Assembly (NCBI GenBank): GCA_947567625.1
Contig: CANONN010000030.1
Coordinates: forward strand, 1-40,866
Length of the DNA: 40,866 nt
Origin: an uncultured Roseburia sp.
GTDB lineage: Bacteria > Bacillota > Clostridia > Lachnospirales > Lachnospiraceae
Direction of reading: 5' to 3'
How positions within the stretch are numbered: the first letter of the stretch is position 1; every line of letters begins with the position of its first letter. The notes beneath the pieces were generated by a model, which worked only from the letters and a program-made list of their open reading frames with translations, was not told the DNA's origin and ran no database searches. Both the position numbers and the translations under genes were made by a program. This document shows positions 32,616-40,780 of the stretch, one piece after another.

Positions 32616-33521
32616 ATGGATACAAACATTTTATTGGAATCTGGAACAAATGAGCTGGAAGTCCTGGAGTTTACCTTGGGAGACAGCCACTACGGCATCA
32701 ATGTGGCGAAAATTCTTGAGATATTAACTTATCAGCCGGTAACGCCAGTCCCGAATTCACATCCGAGTGTCGAGGGGATTTTTATGCCGCGCGACACGAT
32801 GATGACGGTACTGAATCTGAGAAAATGCCTTGGCATGGAGGAGGAACAGAAAGAGGGCGGTCTGTTTATCATCACGAACTTCAATAAATTAAATATCGCT
32901 TTCCATGTAGATACCGTAATCGGTATCCACAGAGTGTCATGGGAGTCGATTATCAAACCGGATTCTACCATCAACACCGAGGAGAACAGCGCTTCCACCG
33001 GTGTGATTAAGATGGAGGATAAGCTGGTGATTATTCTCGACTTTGAGAAGATTGTTACGGATATCAGCCCGGAGACCGGACTGAAAGTATCCGATATCGA
33101 GGATATGGACAGAGACAGAAGCGATGCGCCGATTCTCGTCGCCGAGGATTCGCCGCTTCTTAGCAAGCTGATTACCGACTGCCTGAAGAAGGCCGGATAC
33201 ACCAATCTCATCATCACAATGAACGGCCAGGAGGCTTGGGATAAGCTGCAGGAGTTCAAGCAGGCCGGTGATGTGCGTGAGAAGGTGCACTGTATTATTA
33301 CCGATATTGAGATGCCGTTGATGGACGGACATCGCCTGACGAAATTGGTGAAGACAGATGACGTGATGAAAAAGATACCGCTGATTATCTTCTCGTCTCT
33401 GGTAAATGATGAAATGAAACGAAAAGGAGAGCGTCTCGGTGCGGATGCACAGTTGACGAAGCCTGAGATTGGCAGTCTTGTACAAGCGATTGACAGATTG
33501 ATCGATGAGAGCATGAAATAA
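32616..33521 (+). CDS. cheV: Chemotaxis coupling protein CheV
   Basis: A 301-residue fusion of a CheW-like adaptor (about 1-155: LEVLEFTLGDSHYGINVAKILEI, GIFMPRDTMMTVLNLRKCLG, LVIILDFEKIV) and a receiver domain (about 170-300: PILVAEDSPLL, D230 in IITDIEMPLMDGH, IIFSSL, and Lys in QLTKPEIG). CheV couples chemoreceptors to CheA and helps adaptation through phosphorylation. ATG 32616 follows AGGAGG/GAAGAG; longer in-frame starts at 32541 and 32583 are less well supported. No other che genes are adjacent. A hairpin without a T-tract follows. Confidence 0.92.
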   Translation: MDTNILLESGTNELEVLEFTLGDSHYGINVAKILEILTYQPVTPVPNSHPSVEGIFMPRDTMMTVLNLRKCLGMEEEQKEGGLFIITNFNKLNIAFHVDTVIGIHRVSWESIIKPDSTINTEENSASTGVIKMEDKLVIILDFEKIVTDISPETGLKVSDIEDMDRDRSDAPILVAEDSPLLSKLITDCLKKAGYTNLIITMNGQEAWDKLQEFKQAGDVREKVHCIITDIEMPLMDGHRLTKLVKTDDVMKKIPLIIFSSLVNDEMKRKGERLGADAQLTKPEIGSLVQAIDRLIDESMK

Positions 33522-33537
33522 GATAGAAAGCCAAAAA

Positions 33538-33564
33538 GGGGATGTGATGATTTATCACATCCCC
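33538..33564. terminator. 11-bp hairpin between cheV and the next gene
   Basis: GGGGATGTGAT (33538-33548) pairs with ATCACATCCCC (33554-33564) around GATTT. The plus-strand side is followed by CTAATC rather than a T-tract, while the minus-strand side has TTTTT. On the plus strand it is at best an atypical terminator or a processing hairpin. Confidence 0.5.
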
Positions 33565-33597
33565 CTAATCAAGTTATAGGCCATTGGAGGTACTTTC

Positions 33598-35217
33598 ATG
33601 AGTAGAACAGAAGATTACCTGGATGAATTACTTAATTCTGTATCATCATCGGAAGAAGAAGGAAGCCAGGAAGGCGGAAGAGTAAGCAGGAAAAGCAAGA
33701 CACCGGAGGATGATTTCTTAAGCGCATTTGAGGACGAGATTTTATCAGGGGAGGACTCGGATGAATTTTTGCAGCAGTTTGAGCAGGAGCTTGATTTCGG
33801 TGGAAAAGGCTTTGACCGTTCCGCCGCTGCCAGTGAAAATATGGAGTCTTTACAGTCTGACGCAACAGAATTGCCATCCATGGAATCGGATGTATTCGAG
33901 CAAACCGATCTGGGAGACGATACCGCGCAGCCGGAGGCGGCTGCGGATATGTTTGGAGGAGACATCGAAAACGACTCTATGATGGAGGACCTCGACAGTA
34001 TCTTAAACAGCGCCAAGGAGCGCATGGACGTCTCGGAGGACGGTTTGGGTACATTGGACGATGGCGGCGTTTTGATGGTGGATACACTGGGGGATAACCT
34101 GGGAGATGAAGCGGAGGAGGAGCCTTTTGCGGGCGGTTCAGATTTGGAGAAGAGATTGGAAAATATAGCGGATGCCACGGACGGCTTGACGGGAATCGGT
34201 GATCTGGGTGATGATTTTGGACTGGACGATCTGGAGGCCGAACCCCTGGAAGAGGAAGAGGGGACCGAGCTGTCCCTGGAGGCAGACCCGCCGGAAGATA
34301 GTGCAGACGGCGTCGGCGGTAAGAAAAAGAAGCGGATGAAAAGAGAAAAGAAGAAAAAGAAAGATAAAGAGGGTGCGACGGAGGACGGTGAGCAATTGAG
34401 CTTCTTCCAAAAATTGTCGCGGCTGGTGTTCGGAGAGGACGATGAAGAGGAGAACGGCGATAAAGGCGGAGACGGCGCATTAACCGGAGACGCGGCGGAT
34501 GCCGAGATGGGTCTCTTTGGTGAGCCGGACGGTGCCTCCGGGGACGCAGCGCCCGATAAGAAGGCTGCCAAGAAAGAAAAGAAAAAGAAAGAGAAAAAGC
34601 CGAAGGAGAAAAAGCCGCCGAAGGAGAAAAAACCAAAGCCCCAGAAGCCAAAGAAAGAAAAACCGCCCAAAGAGAAAGATCTGACACCGCCGCTTCCCAA
34701 GATTCCGGTGCTTTTGATCTGTATTATGACGGGGTCTTTTCTGGCGCTCATTTTGGTGGGAACCAACCTGGTGGGATATTCAAGACCGTTTGCGGAGGCG
34801 GACCGGGCATACAAGCTGGGCAGTTATACGGAGGCATACCGCTATGTACGCGGCATGGAGATCAAAGAGAAAGATACCGATCTCTTTGAAAAGTATCGGA
34901 TTATGGCCAATGCGCAGGGAAAATTTGACGCTTACCAGAGTTTTATGGAGGCCGGAATCTATGATATGGCGCTCGATTCCCTTGTGCATACGATCGGAAG
35001 ATGCGATAAATATGCGGCTGATGCGGAGCTGTACGGCTGCTACAGTGAACTGATCGCGCTCAAGGATTCCGCGGTTGGGGCGCTCAGCACGTTCGGCATC
35101 AATGAGCAGCGCGCGGCAGAGCTTTATTTGATCGAAGATAAAAAGGCGTATTCCATAGAACTCCACACGATTTTAGTCAATGCAGGGTTGGTGGCAGATA
35201 GTGATAGCGATAATTGA
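33598..35217 (+). CDS. Unrecognised acidic / lysine-rich single-pass membrane protein
   Basis: A 539-residue protein I do not recognise. Residues 1 to about 240 are strongly acidic and low-complexity. Two Lys-rich blocks (about 241-260 and 320-360, EKKPKEKKPPKEKK type) flank an amphipathic stretch (LSFFQKLSRLVFGEDDEE). A membrane helix lies at about 370-390 (VLLICIMTGSFLALILVG). The C-terminal ~145 residues are helical and TPR-like (AYKLGSYTEAYRYVRGM, AGIYDMALDSLVHTIGRC). No signal peptide, so the charged half should be cytoplasmic and the helical part outside. GGAGGT supports the start. It is 76 nt after cheV and overlaps hisH by 17 nt. Confidence 0.8.
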   Translation: MSRTEDYLDELLNSVSSSEEEGSQEGGRVSRKSKTPEDDFLSAFEDEILSGEDSDEFLQQFEQELDFGGKGFDRSAAASENMESLQSDATELPSMESDVFEQTDLGDDTAQPEAAADMFGGDIENDSMMEDLDSILNSAKERMDVSEDGLGTLDDGGVLMVDTLGDNLGDEAEEEPFAGGSDLEKRLENIADATDGLTGIGDLGDDFGLDDLEAEPLEEEEGTELSLEADPPEDSADGVGGKKKKRMKREKKKKKDKEGATEDGEQLSFFQKLSRLVFGEDDEEENGDKGGDGALTGDAADAEMGLFGEPDGASGDAAPDKKAAKKEKKKKEKKPKEKKPPKEKKPKPQKPKKEKPPKEKDLTPPLPKIPVLLICIMTGSFLALILVGTNLVGYSRPFAEADRAYKLGSYTEAYRYVRGMEIKEKDTDLFEKYRIMANAQGKFDAYQSFMEAGIYDMALDSLVHTIGRCDKYAADAELYGCYSELIALKDSAVGALSTFGINEQRAAELYLIEDKKAYSIELHTILVNAGLVADSDSDN

Positions 35218-35806
35218 TTATGATGCGGGTAATTTAAAGAGCGTGGAAAAGGCGCTCTGCGCGCTGGGCAAGCAGTGTATCATCACCAGAGATTACAGAG
35301 AAATCCGAAAGGCAGACAAGGTGATATTGCCCGGAGTAGGGGCATTTGCAACTGCCATGGAGCAGCTGAAAAAATATGAACTGGACAAAGTCATTTATGA
35401 AGTGGCTGCAAACAATACGCCGTTTCTTGGCATATGTCTTGGATTGCAGCTGTTGTTTGCAGGCAGTGAAGAAAATTCCGGCGTGGAGGGGCTGCATCTT
35501 TTGGAGGGGCGCATCCTGCGCATCCCTGATCGGGAGGGGCTTAAAATACCACATATTGGATGGAATTCGCTGACCCTGCACAACCATGGCAGTCTGTTTG
35601 AAGGATTGTGCGGGGAGCCGTATGTCTATTTTGTCCATTCATACTATCTGAAGGCAGAGGATGCTTCGATCGTAAAAGCCAGTACCGAGTACGGGGTTTC
35701 CATCCACGCTTCGGTGGAGCAGGGGAATATCTATGCCTGTCAGTTTCATCCCGAGAAGAGCGGGACGGTCGGCCTTGCGATTTTGAAAAAATTTGCGGAC
35801 GCTTAA
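35201..35806 (+). CDS. hisH: Imidazole glycerol phosphate synthase, glutaminase subunit
   Basis: A 201-residue class I glutamine amidotransferase that supplies ammonia to HisF in histidine biosynthesis. IIDYDAGNLKSV at the start, nucleophile C79 in GICLGLQLLF, YFVHSYYL, and the His/Glu pair in CQFHPEKSG are all present. Start is GTG at 35201 with GGTGG 6 nt upstream, inside the 3' end of the preceding membrane-protein gene. hisF follows 24 nt after the stop. No other his genes are seen in the window. Confidence 0.95.
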   Translation: MIAIIDYDAGNLKSVEKALCALGKQCIITRDYREIRKADKVILPGVGAFATAMEQLKKYELDKVIYEVAANNTPFLGICLGLQLLFAGSEENSGVEGLHLLEGRILRIPDREGLKIPHIGWNSLTLHNHGSLFEGLCGEPYVYFVHSYYLKAEDASIVKASTEYGVSIHASVEQGNIYACQFHPEKSGTVGLAILKKFADA

Positions 35807-35830
35807 GGCATTGACAAGGGAGGTTTACAT

Positions 35831-36592
35831 ATGTTTACGAAAAGAATTATTCCCTGCCTGGATGTCAACGGAGGGCGTGTCGTCAAGGGTGTCAATTTTG
35901 TCAATCTAAGGGACGCGGGCGACCCGGTAGAGATTGCAAAAGCCTATGATAAAGCGGGGGCGGATGAGCTTGTCTTTTTGGATATTACCGCTACCTCCGA
36001 TGCGCGGGCGACCGTTGTCGATATGGTGCGCCGGGTGGCAGATCAAGTGTTCATTCCGTTTACCGTGGGAGGAGGTATCCGCACGGTTGAGGATTTTCGC
36101 GCATTGCTGCGGGAGGGCGCCGATAAGATTGCGGTCAATTCGGCAGCCATAGACCGGCCGCAGCTGATCGCAGAGGCGGCCGATAAGTTTGGCAGCCAGT
36201 GCGTGGTGGTCGCGATTGACGCCAGAAGAAGAGCAAACGGCGGTGGCTGGAATATCTATAAAGCGGGCGGCCGTATTGATACCGGTTTAGACGCCGTCGA
36301 ATGGGCAGTAAAAGCAGACCGGCTCGGCGCAGGTGAGATTTTGCTGACCAGTATGGATTGTGACGGAACTAAGGCGGGCTATGACATTGCGCTGACCAGT
36401 GAGATTGCCGGCAGTGTGTCGATTCCGGTGATCGCTTCCGGCGGCGCCGGTACGGTGGAGCATTTCTATGATGCGCTGACGATCGGCAGGGCCGATGCGG
36501 CCTTGGCGGCCTCCCTGTTTCACTATAAAGAGTTGGAGATCGGTGAAGTGAAACAGTACCTGGCAACGCGCGGCGTGCCGGTCAGAAGATGA
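35831..36592 (+). CDS. hisF: Imidazole glycerol phosphate synthase, cyclase subunit
   Basis: A 253-residue TIM barrel that uses ammonia from HisH to form imidazole glycerol phosphate and AICAR. Catalytic D11 (PCLDVNGGR) and D130 (VVAIDARRR) are in their canonical positions; phosphate-binding loops TVGGGIRT and [11 protein letters not shown] are intact. GGGAGG precedes the ATG. The motifs are those of the histidine-pathway enzyme rather than the divergent surface-sugar paralogues. Only hisH and hisF are here, so the rest of the pathway must lie elsewhere or be absent. Confidence 0.96.
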   Translation: MFTKRIIPCLDVNGGRVVKGVNFVNLRDAGDPVEIAKAYDKAGADELVFLDITATSDARATVVDMVRRVADQVFIPFTVGGGIRTVEDFRALLREGADKIAVNSAAIDRPQLIAEAADKFGSQCVVVAIDARRRANGGGWNIYKAGGRIDTGLDAVEWAVKADRLGAGEILLTSMDCDGTKAGYDIALTSEIAGSVSIPVIASGGAGTVEHFYDALTIGRADAALAASLFHYKELEIGEVKQYLATRGVPVRR

Positions 36593-36625
36593 GAGCGGTG
36601 TTTTTGTGATGAGGAGGAAATGAGT

Positions 36626-37303
36626 ATGGCGATGTTGTCGAATGATTGGCTGGAGGCAGTGTCGGGGGAGTTTAAGAAGCCCTATTACCGGGAACTGTAT
36701 CAGTTTGTGAAGGATGAGTATGCGAGAACCGTCGTGTATCCGCCGGCGGATGATATTTTTAACGCGATGCATTTTACCCCGCTAAAAGAGGTGAAGGTCC
36801 TGATTTTGGGGCAGGACCCCTATCACAATGTAAATCAGGCACATGGCCTGAGTTTTTCCGTTCTGCCCTCCCAAAAAGACATTCCGCCGTCTTTGCAGAA
36901 TATATATCAGGAGTTACATGACGATCTGGGCTGTTACATACCGAATAACGGTTATCTGAAAAAATGGGCGGAGCAGGGAGTGCTGCTTTTAAATACGGTG
37001 CTGACCGTGCGTGCCCATCAGGCAAATTCTCATCAGGGCAAAGGCTGGGAGCAGTTTACGGACGCCATCATCTCGGCAGTCAATGCCAAGGAGGAGCCGG
37101 TCGTTTACCTGCTATGGGGCAAACCCGCACAGAGCAAAGCGCCCATGCTGACAAATCCGAATCATTTGATTTTAAAAGCGCCGCATCCGAGTCCGCTGTC
37201 GGCGTACCGCGGATTTTTTGGATGTAAACATTTCAGCCAGGCCAATGATTTTTTGCGGCAGCATGGAGCCGTCCCCATAGACTGGCAGATCGAAAATCTG
37301 TAG
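36626..37303 (+). CDS. ung: Uracil-DNA glycosylase, family 1
   Basis: A 225-residue base-excision repair enzyme removing uracil from DNA. LILGQDPYHN carries catalytic D64; the HPSPLSAYRGFFGCKHF loop carries H187, matching the E. coli positions. The intervening GLSFSV and LLLNTVLTV motifs are present. Three in-frame ATGs are close together; 36626 is chosen because GAGGAGG lies 8 nt upstream, whereas 36620 leaves only about 2 nt. It starts 33 nt after hisF, so readthrough from the hisHF operon is likely. Confidence 0.95.
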   Translation: MAMLSNDWLEAVSGEFKKPYYRELYQFVKDEYARTVVYPPADDIFNAMHFTPLKEVKVLILGQDPYHNVNQAHGLSFSVLPSQKDIPPSLQNIYQELHDDLGCYIPNNGYLKKWAEQGVLLLNTVLTVRAHQANSHQGKGWEQFTDAIISAVNAKEEPVVYLLWGKPAQSKAPMLTNPNHLILKAPHPSPLSAYRGFFGCKHFSQANDFLRQHGAVPIDWQIENL

Positions 37304-37340
37304 GTGGGATGTTTGTCTCAGCGGAGTATGACATGTGCAA

Positions 37341-37356
37341 CGGCTGACACCAGCCG
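37341..37356 (+). terminator. Short hairpin after ung
   Basis: CGGCTG-ACAC-CAGCCG is a perfect 6-bp stem with a 4-nt loop, but no T-tract follows; a weak terminator at best. Confidence 0.3.
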
Positions 37357-37417
37357 GATTGCCTTAAAAATGCCGTAAAAATGTCATAAACGGAACGGCT
37401 AATGTTGTAAAAAGCAC

Positions 37418-37446
37418 TTGAAAATTCTGGCTTTCCAGAGTAAAAT
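37418..37446 (+). promoter_or_regulatory. Strong promoter of the FliD-like gene
   Basis: TTGAAA (37418-37423), exactly 17 nt, TAAAAT (37441-37446). It predicts a leader of about 113 nt. This is a sigma-A-type site; no sigma-D (motility) promoter pattern was seen. Confidence 0.65.
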
Positions 37447-37565
37447 AAAGGTAAATAAGAAGAGTCGTAAAGCGTGATACCTTGAGCGCAACGATTTTCT
37501 GTAAGTCTGCTAACGGACTTGGATGATAGGAAGAAACAAAAATATTATAAGAAGGAGGAGATATT

Positions 37566-38333
37566 ATGTTTTCCGGTAATAATAATTCATTCGGTATGTT
37601 CAACATTAATTTCAGCGATTATGCAGCAATTCGCAACGGAAGTTACCGCAGATTGTTGACCGCTCATTACGCCCTGGATAATAAGACATCGAAGAGCAGA
37701 ACTGTCACAGCAAAAGACTGGGTCGTTAATAAGGCGGACCGCTACGGTATTGACGAAGACACCAAGGAAAAAGATAAGGATACAGAGGTTAATCCCGAGA
37801 AGAAAGCTTACAACACCGTGCAGACCAACGCACAGTCGCTTAAGAGCGCAACGGATAAGCTCACAGAGGTCGGCAGTAAGTCTGTCTTCAACAAAGTGGA
37901 GGTCAAAGACGAGGCCGGCGAGACCAGTATGCAGTATGATACGGATGCGATTTATAAGGCGATCAAATCGTTCGCGGACAATTACAACAATACCATAACT
38001 TCAGGAGCTGAGACGAAGTCTGACAATGTAAACCGTACCGTGCGCGCGATGATCAATTACACTAAGGCGAATCAGAGCGCACTCAGCGCAGTCGGTATCG
38101 AAATCGGCAAGGATAACAAGCTGACCGTGAACGAGGATAAGTTTAAGAGCGCAGACATGGAGCGGGTACAAAACTTGTTCAGTGGAAGAAATTCTTACGG
38201 TTCACAGATTTCCTCACAGGCAGATCTTATGAACAAATACGCAAAGAGTGCGGCGGCAGCGACAAGTACCTATACGCAGAGCGGCAAGTACAATTACTTT
38301 GATTACAGTGCGATGTTTAATTCCAGTATCTAA
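37566..38333 (+). CDS. FliD C-terminus-like protein (orphan)
   Basis: A 255-residue Asn/Ser/Lys-rich protein without a signal peptide. The stretch AIYKAIKSFADNYNNTITSG ... ALSAVGIEIGKDNKLTVNEDKFKSADMERVQNLFSG follows the pattern of the flagellar cap protein FliD C-terminal domain (a helix with DxYN, then 'GI.....G.L.vde.kf...v..LF'). The rest of FliD is missing, so it is not a normal cap protein. Pro-free helical N- and C-termini could support polymerisation or export. GAAGGAGGAG precedes the ATG, its leader is long, and a strong terminator follows, making it monocistronic. Role uncertain. Confidence 0.6.
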   Translation: MFSGNNNSFGMFNINFSDYAAIRNGSYRRLLTAHYALDNKTSKSRTVTAKDWVVNKADRYGIDEDTKEKDKDTEVNPEKKAYNTVQTNAQSLKSATDKLTEVGSKSVFNKVEVKDEAGETSMQYDTDAIYKAIKSFADNYNNTITSGAETKSDNVNRTVRAMINYTKANQSALSAVGIEIGKDNKLTVNEDKFKSADMERVQNLFSGRNSYGSQISSQADLMNKYAKSAAAATSTYTQSGKYNYFDYSAMFNSSI

Positions 38334-38356
38334 GGAGCCGGAATTATTTGCGGCAG

Positions 38357-38388
38357 GGCGTGAGAGATGATATCTCTCGCGCCTTTTT
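38357..38388 (+). terminator. Intrinsic terminator after the FliD-like gene
   Basis: GGCGTGAGAGAT (38357-38368) pairs with ATCTCTCGCGCC (38372-38383), one G-T wobble and a 3-nt loop, followed by five T. Confidence 0.9.
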
Positions 38389-38453
38389 CGAGTGTGTAAG
38401 AGCAAGCAGCGAAAGATTGCTGACAGAAATAAAAGAAATGCAGGAAATGGAAG

Positions 38454-39548
38454 ATGGAAAAAAAGAAAGTTGTGGTCGGCATGTCGGGCGGAGTGGATTC
38501 TTCCGTCGCGGCGTGTCTGTTAAAGGAGCAGGGGTATGATGTGATCGGCGTCACCATGCAGATCTGGCAGGAACAGGAGTGTGCCGTGACGGAAGAGAAC
38601 GGTGGCTGCTGTGGTCTTAGCGCTGTGGAGGACGCCAGGCGGGTGGCCGATCGCTTGGGCATACCCTATTATGTGATGAATTTCAGACAGGAATTTAAAG
38701 AGCATGTGATCGACTATTTTGTCGGGGAATATCTGCGCGGAAGAACGCCCAATCCCTGTATCGCTTGCAACCGTTATGTCAAGTGGGAGGCCCTGTTGCA
38801 GCGCAGTTTGGAGATCGGCGCCGATTATATTGCGACGGGACATTATGCCAGGGTGGAGCGGCTTAAGAACGGCAGATATGCCGTCCGCAATTCCGTGACG
38901 GCGCAGAAAGATCAGACCTATGCGCTCTACAACCTGACGCAGGAGCAGCTGGCGCACACGCTGATGCCGGTAGGCGATTATGAAAAGCAGGAGATTCGCG
39001 CCATGGCGGAAGAGATCGGACTGTCGGTGGCGCAGAAAAAGGACAGTCAGGAAATTTGCTTTATCCCCGATGATGACTACGCGGGGTATATCGACAGGGC
39101 GTGCCCGGGGGAGGTGCCGCCGCCCGGAAACTTTGTGTCGGAATCGGGAGAGATTTTGGGACGTCATAAAGGCATTACGCATTATACGATCGGACAGCGC
39201 AAGGGGCTTGGCATCGCGTTCGGGCATCCGGTGTTTGTGACGGAGATTCGCCCCGAGACAGACGAGATTGTACTCGGTGAGAATCGGGATGTGTTTGCGA
39301 CAGAACTGTACGCCGATCATTTAAACTTTATGGCGATGGACGAGATACGGGAGGAAGCGGTGTTGACCGCGAAGATACGCTACTCACATGCCGGCAGCAG
39401 ATGCAGGGTCACGCGCGTCGGAGAAGATCGCATACGGTGTGAATTTTTTGAGCCTGTGCGGGCTGTGACGCCGGGACAGGCTCTGGTTCTCTACGACGGG
39501 GAGTATGTGGCGGCGGGTGCGGTTATTCTTGGCACAAAAAATGGTTGA
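38454..39548 (+). CDS. mnmA: tRNA-specific 2-thiouridylase MnmA
   Basis: A 364-residue enzyme that thiolates the wobble uridine of Lys, Glu and Gln tRNAs. PP-loop [12 protein letters not shown] near the N-terminus, first catalytic Cys102 (PNPCIACN), second Cys202 ([12 protein letters not shown]), GHYARV and the [16 protein letters not shown] motif are all present. The tail is a beta-barrel. Start 38454 follows a purine-rich stretch (AGGAAATGGAAG). Its last 26 nt overlap the 3' end of the convergent HAD phosphatase gene. Confidence 0.96.
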   Translation: MEKKKVVVGMSGGVDSSVAACLLKEQGYDVIGVTMQIWQEQECAVTEENGGCCGLSAVEDARRVADRLGIPYYVMNFRQEFKEHVIDYFVGEYLRGRTPNPCIACNRYVKWEALLQRSLEIGADYIATGHYARVERLKNGRYAVRNSVTAQKDQTYALYNLTQEQLAHTLMPVGDYEKQEIRAMAEEIGLSVAQKKDSQEICFIPDDDYAGYIDRACPGEVPPPGNFVSESGEILGRHKGITHYTIGQRKGLGIAFGHPVFVTEIRPETDEIVLGENRDVFATELYADHLNFMAMDEIREEAVLTAKIRYSHAGSRCRVTRVGEDRIRCEFFEPVRAVTPGQALVLYDGEYVAAGAVILGTKNG

Positions 39549-40371
39549 TCGCCTTTGCAACGCCGCTCTCGTCGTTTGTCAGGGTGACAAAATCCGCGAT
39601 TTCTTTCACCTCCGGCGTCGCGTTGCCCATGGCGACGGCGACGGCGGCAGTGGTTAAGATGGGGATATCGTTTTCGGTGTCGCCGCAGGCCATCGTCTCA
39701 GAGAGCGGTATCTGAAGCTGACCGCATAGATTCTTTAATCCGGTGCCTTTTGTGACGCCGTATTTGGTAAATTCAATATTGTGATAGCCGCCGCTGACAA
39801 AAGAAACCGCATCGTGAGCCGACAGATACTGTATGACATGGTCGCGAGCCAGAAAGCTGCCGTCGGACTGTCTGTAAAAATTGAGTGTCATCTTCTGTAC
39901 GGAAAGCTGTCGTTCTCGGATATAGGCTGCCAGATCGGGGACGAATACGCGGGTTTTCTTGATGTATTCGCGTATAGAGGCAGGCATGGAGAGCAGATCG
40001 ATTTTGTCGCGGCAGGAGGCGACACAGTAACAGCCGCCGTCGATGAAGGCATCCATATGAATGTCTTTTTTTTGCAGTTCTTCGATCATGGGACAGATCA
40101 GCTCCGGTGTCATATAATCGGCGTGCAAAAGGGCATCGTCCGCGAAACGATAGAGGGCAGCGCCGTTTGTGGTGATGGCATATTGGACGCCAAGAGCAAA
40201 AAGCTGTTCTTTTGGCAGGCCGATGTAGGGGCGGCCGGTGGAAATTACCACGGTGACGCCGCGGTCGCAGGCGGCGCGGATGGCCTGCTGGTTTTCCTCT
40301 GTAATCTCACTTTGGGTGTTAAATAGTGTGCCGTCCATATCCAGGGCGATCAGACGAATATTTTTTGACAT
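39523..40371 (-). CDS. Cof-type HAD-IIB family phosphatase
   Basis: A 282-residue haloacid-dehalogenase-type hydrolase. Motif [10 protein letters not shown] with nucleophile D11 and D13, motif [10 protein letters not shown], a IIB-type cap in the middle, and motif [18 protein letters not shown]. Such enzymes dephosphorylate sugar phosphates or cofactors (e.g. pyridoxal phosphate, flavin precursors) with broad specificity; the substrate here is not readable. GGAGG lies 5 nt before ATG 40371, preferred to 40374 and 40383. Convergent with mnmA. Confidence 0.9.
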   Translation of the reverse strand: MSKNIRLIALDMDGTLFNTQSEITEENQQAIRAACDRGVTVVISTGRPYIGLPKEQLFALGVQYAITTNGAALYRFADDALLHADYMTPELICPMIEELQKKDIHMDAFIDGGCYCVASCRDKIDLLSMPASIREYIKKTRVFVPDLAAYIRERQLSVQKMTLNFYRQSDGSFLARDHVIQYLSAHDAVSFVSGGYHNIEFTKYGVTKGTGLKNLCGQLQIPLSETMACGDTENDIPILTTAAVAVAMGNATPEVKEIADFVTLTNDESGVAKAINHFLCQE

Positions 40372-40402
40372 CATGTCCTCCATTTCTATCTATCATAAAG
40401 TC

Positions 40403-40431
40403 ATTTTTGACATCATTCCCATCCGTGTCAA
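40403..40431 (-). promoter_or_regulatory. Putative promoter of the HAD phosphatase gene
   Basis: On the minus strand: consensus TTGACA (40431-40426), 17-nt spacer and a weak -10 AAAAAT (40408-40403). Confidence 0.4.
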
Positions 40432-40459
40432 TCATTAGCCGGTTTTAAGCTGCCAAAAC

Positions 40460-40589
40460 GTAATAGTTTAGCCTGCGGCTTTTCTGTTGCAGAATCCGCC
40501 CCATTTAAAGTTTGCCTGAGGCAAGGAGGCGGATGCTTTGTTTCTTTGACATGTTGCCTGCAACTGCGCGGCAAGTGCGCAGTTGCAGG
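40460..40589 (+). repeat. Dispersed structured element, diverged copy 3 (A+B+C modules)
   Basis: Module A: GTAATAG (40460-40466) with CTGTTGC (40484-40490), two G-T wobbles, inner AGCC-TGC-GGCT. Module B: ATCCGCC (40494-40500) with GGCGGAT (40528-40534), enclosing the invariant CATTTAAAGTTTG (40502-40514) and a TTGCC-TGA-GGCAA hairpin. Module C: a 13-bp stem 40557-40569 with 40577-40589. Stems differ from copies 1 and 2 but still pair. It lies in the 495-nt gene-free end of the window (40372-40866), which otherwise shows only related elements. Confidence 0.75.
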
Positions 40590-40699
40590 TTTCACTGTTA
40601 CGCCAAAACAGAAAGTGATTGGGACGCTGTTCTTATTATAGGAAAACACAGAAGAAAGTACAAGTCCAAAATGTGGACAGAGGTAACAGGTTAGCCTGC

Positions 40700-40722
40700 A
40701 ACTGTGCACTTGCTGCGCAGTT
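40700..40722 (-). repeat. Dispersed structured element, C module in inverted orientation
   Basis: AACTGTGCA (40700-40708), loop CTTGC, TGCGCAGTT (40714-40722). On the minus strand the loop is GCAAG and the tail reads AGGCTAACCTGTTACC, closely matching the plus-strand tail at 29.98 kb. Confidence 0.65.
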
Positions 40723-40780
40723 AGCAGCCAGTAATGCTGAATAGCAGGGAAGCCGCAGGCCAAATTGTTACGGACAGAGC

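Noticed and set aside
33615-34814. 399-codon minus-strand frame rich in Ser/Phe/Pro
   Set aside because: A mirror of the acidic/Lys-rich coding sequence on the plus strand; no start signal and no domain.
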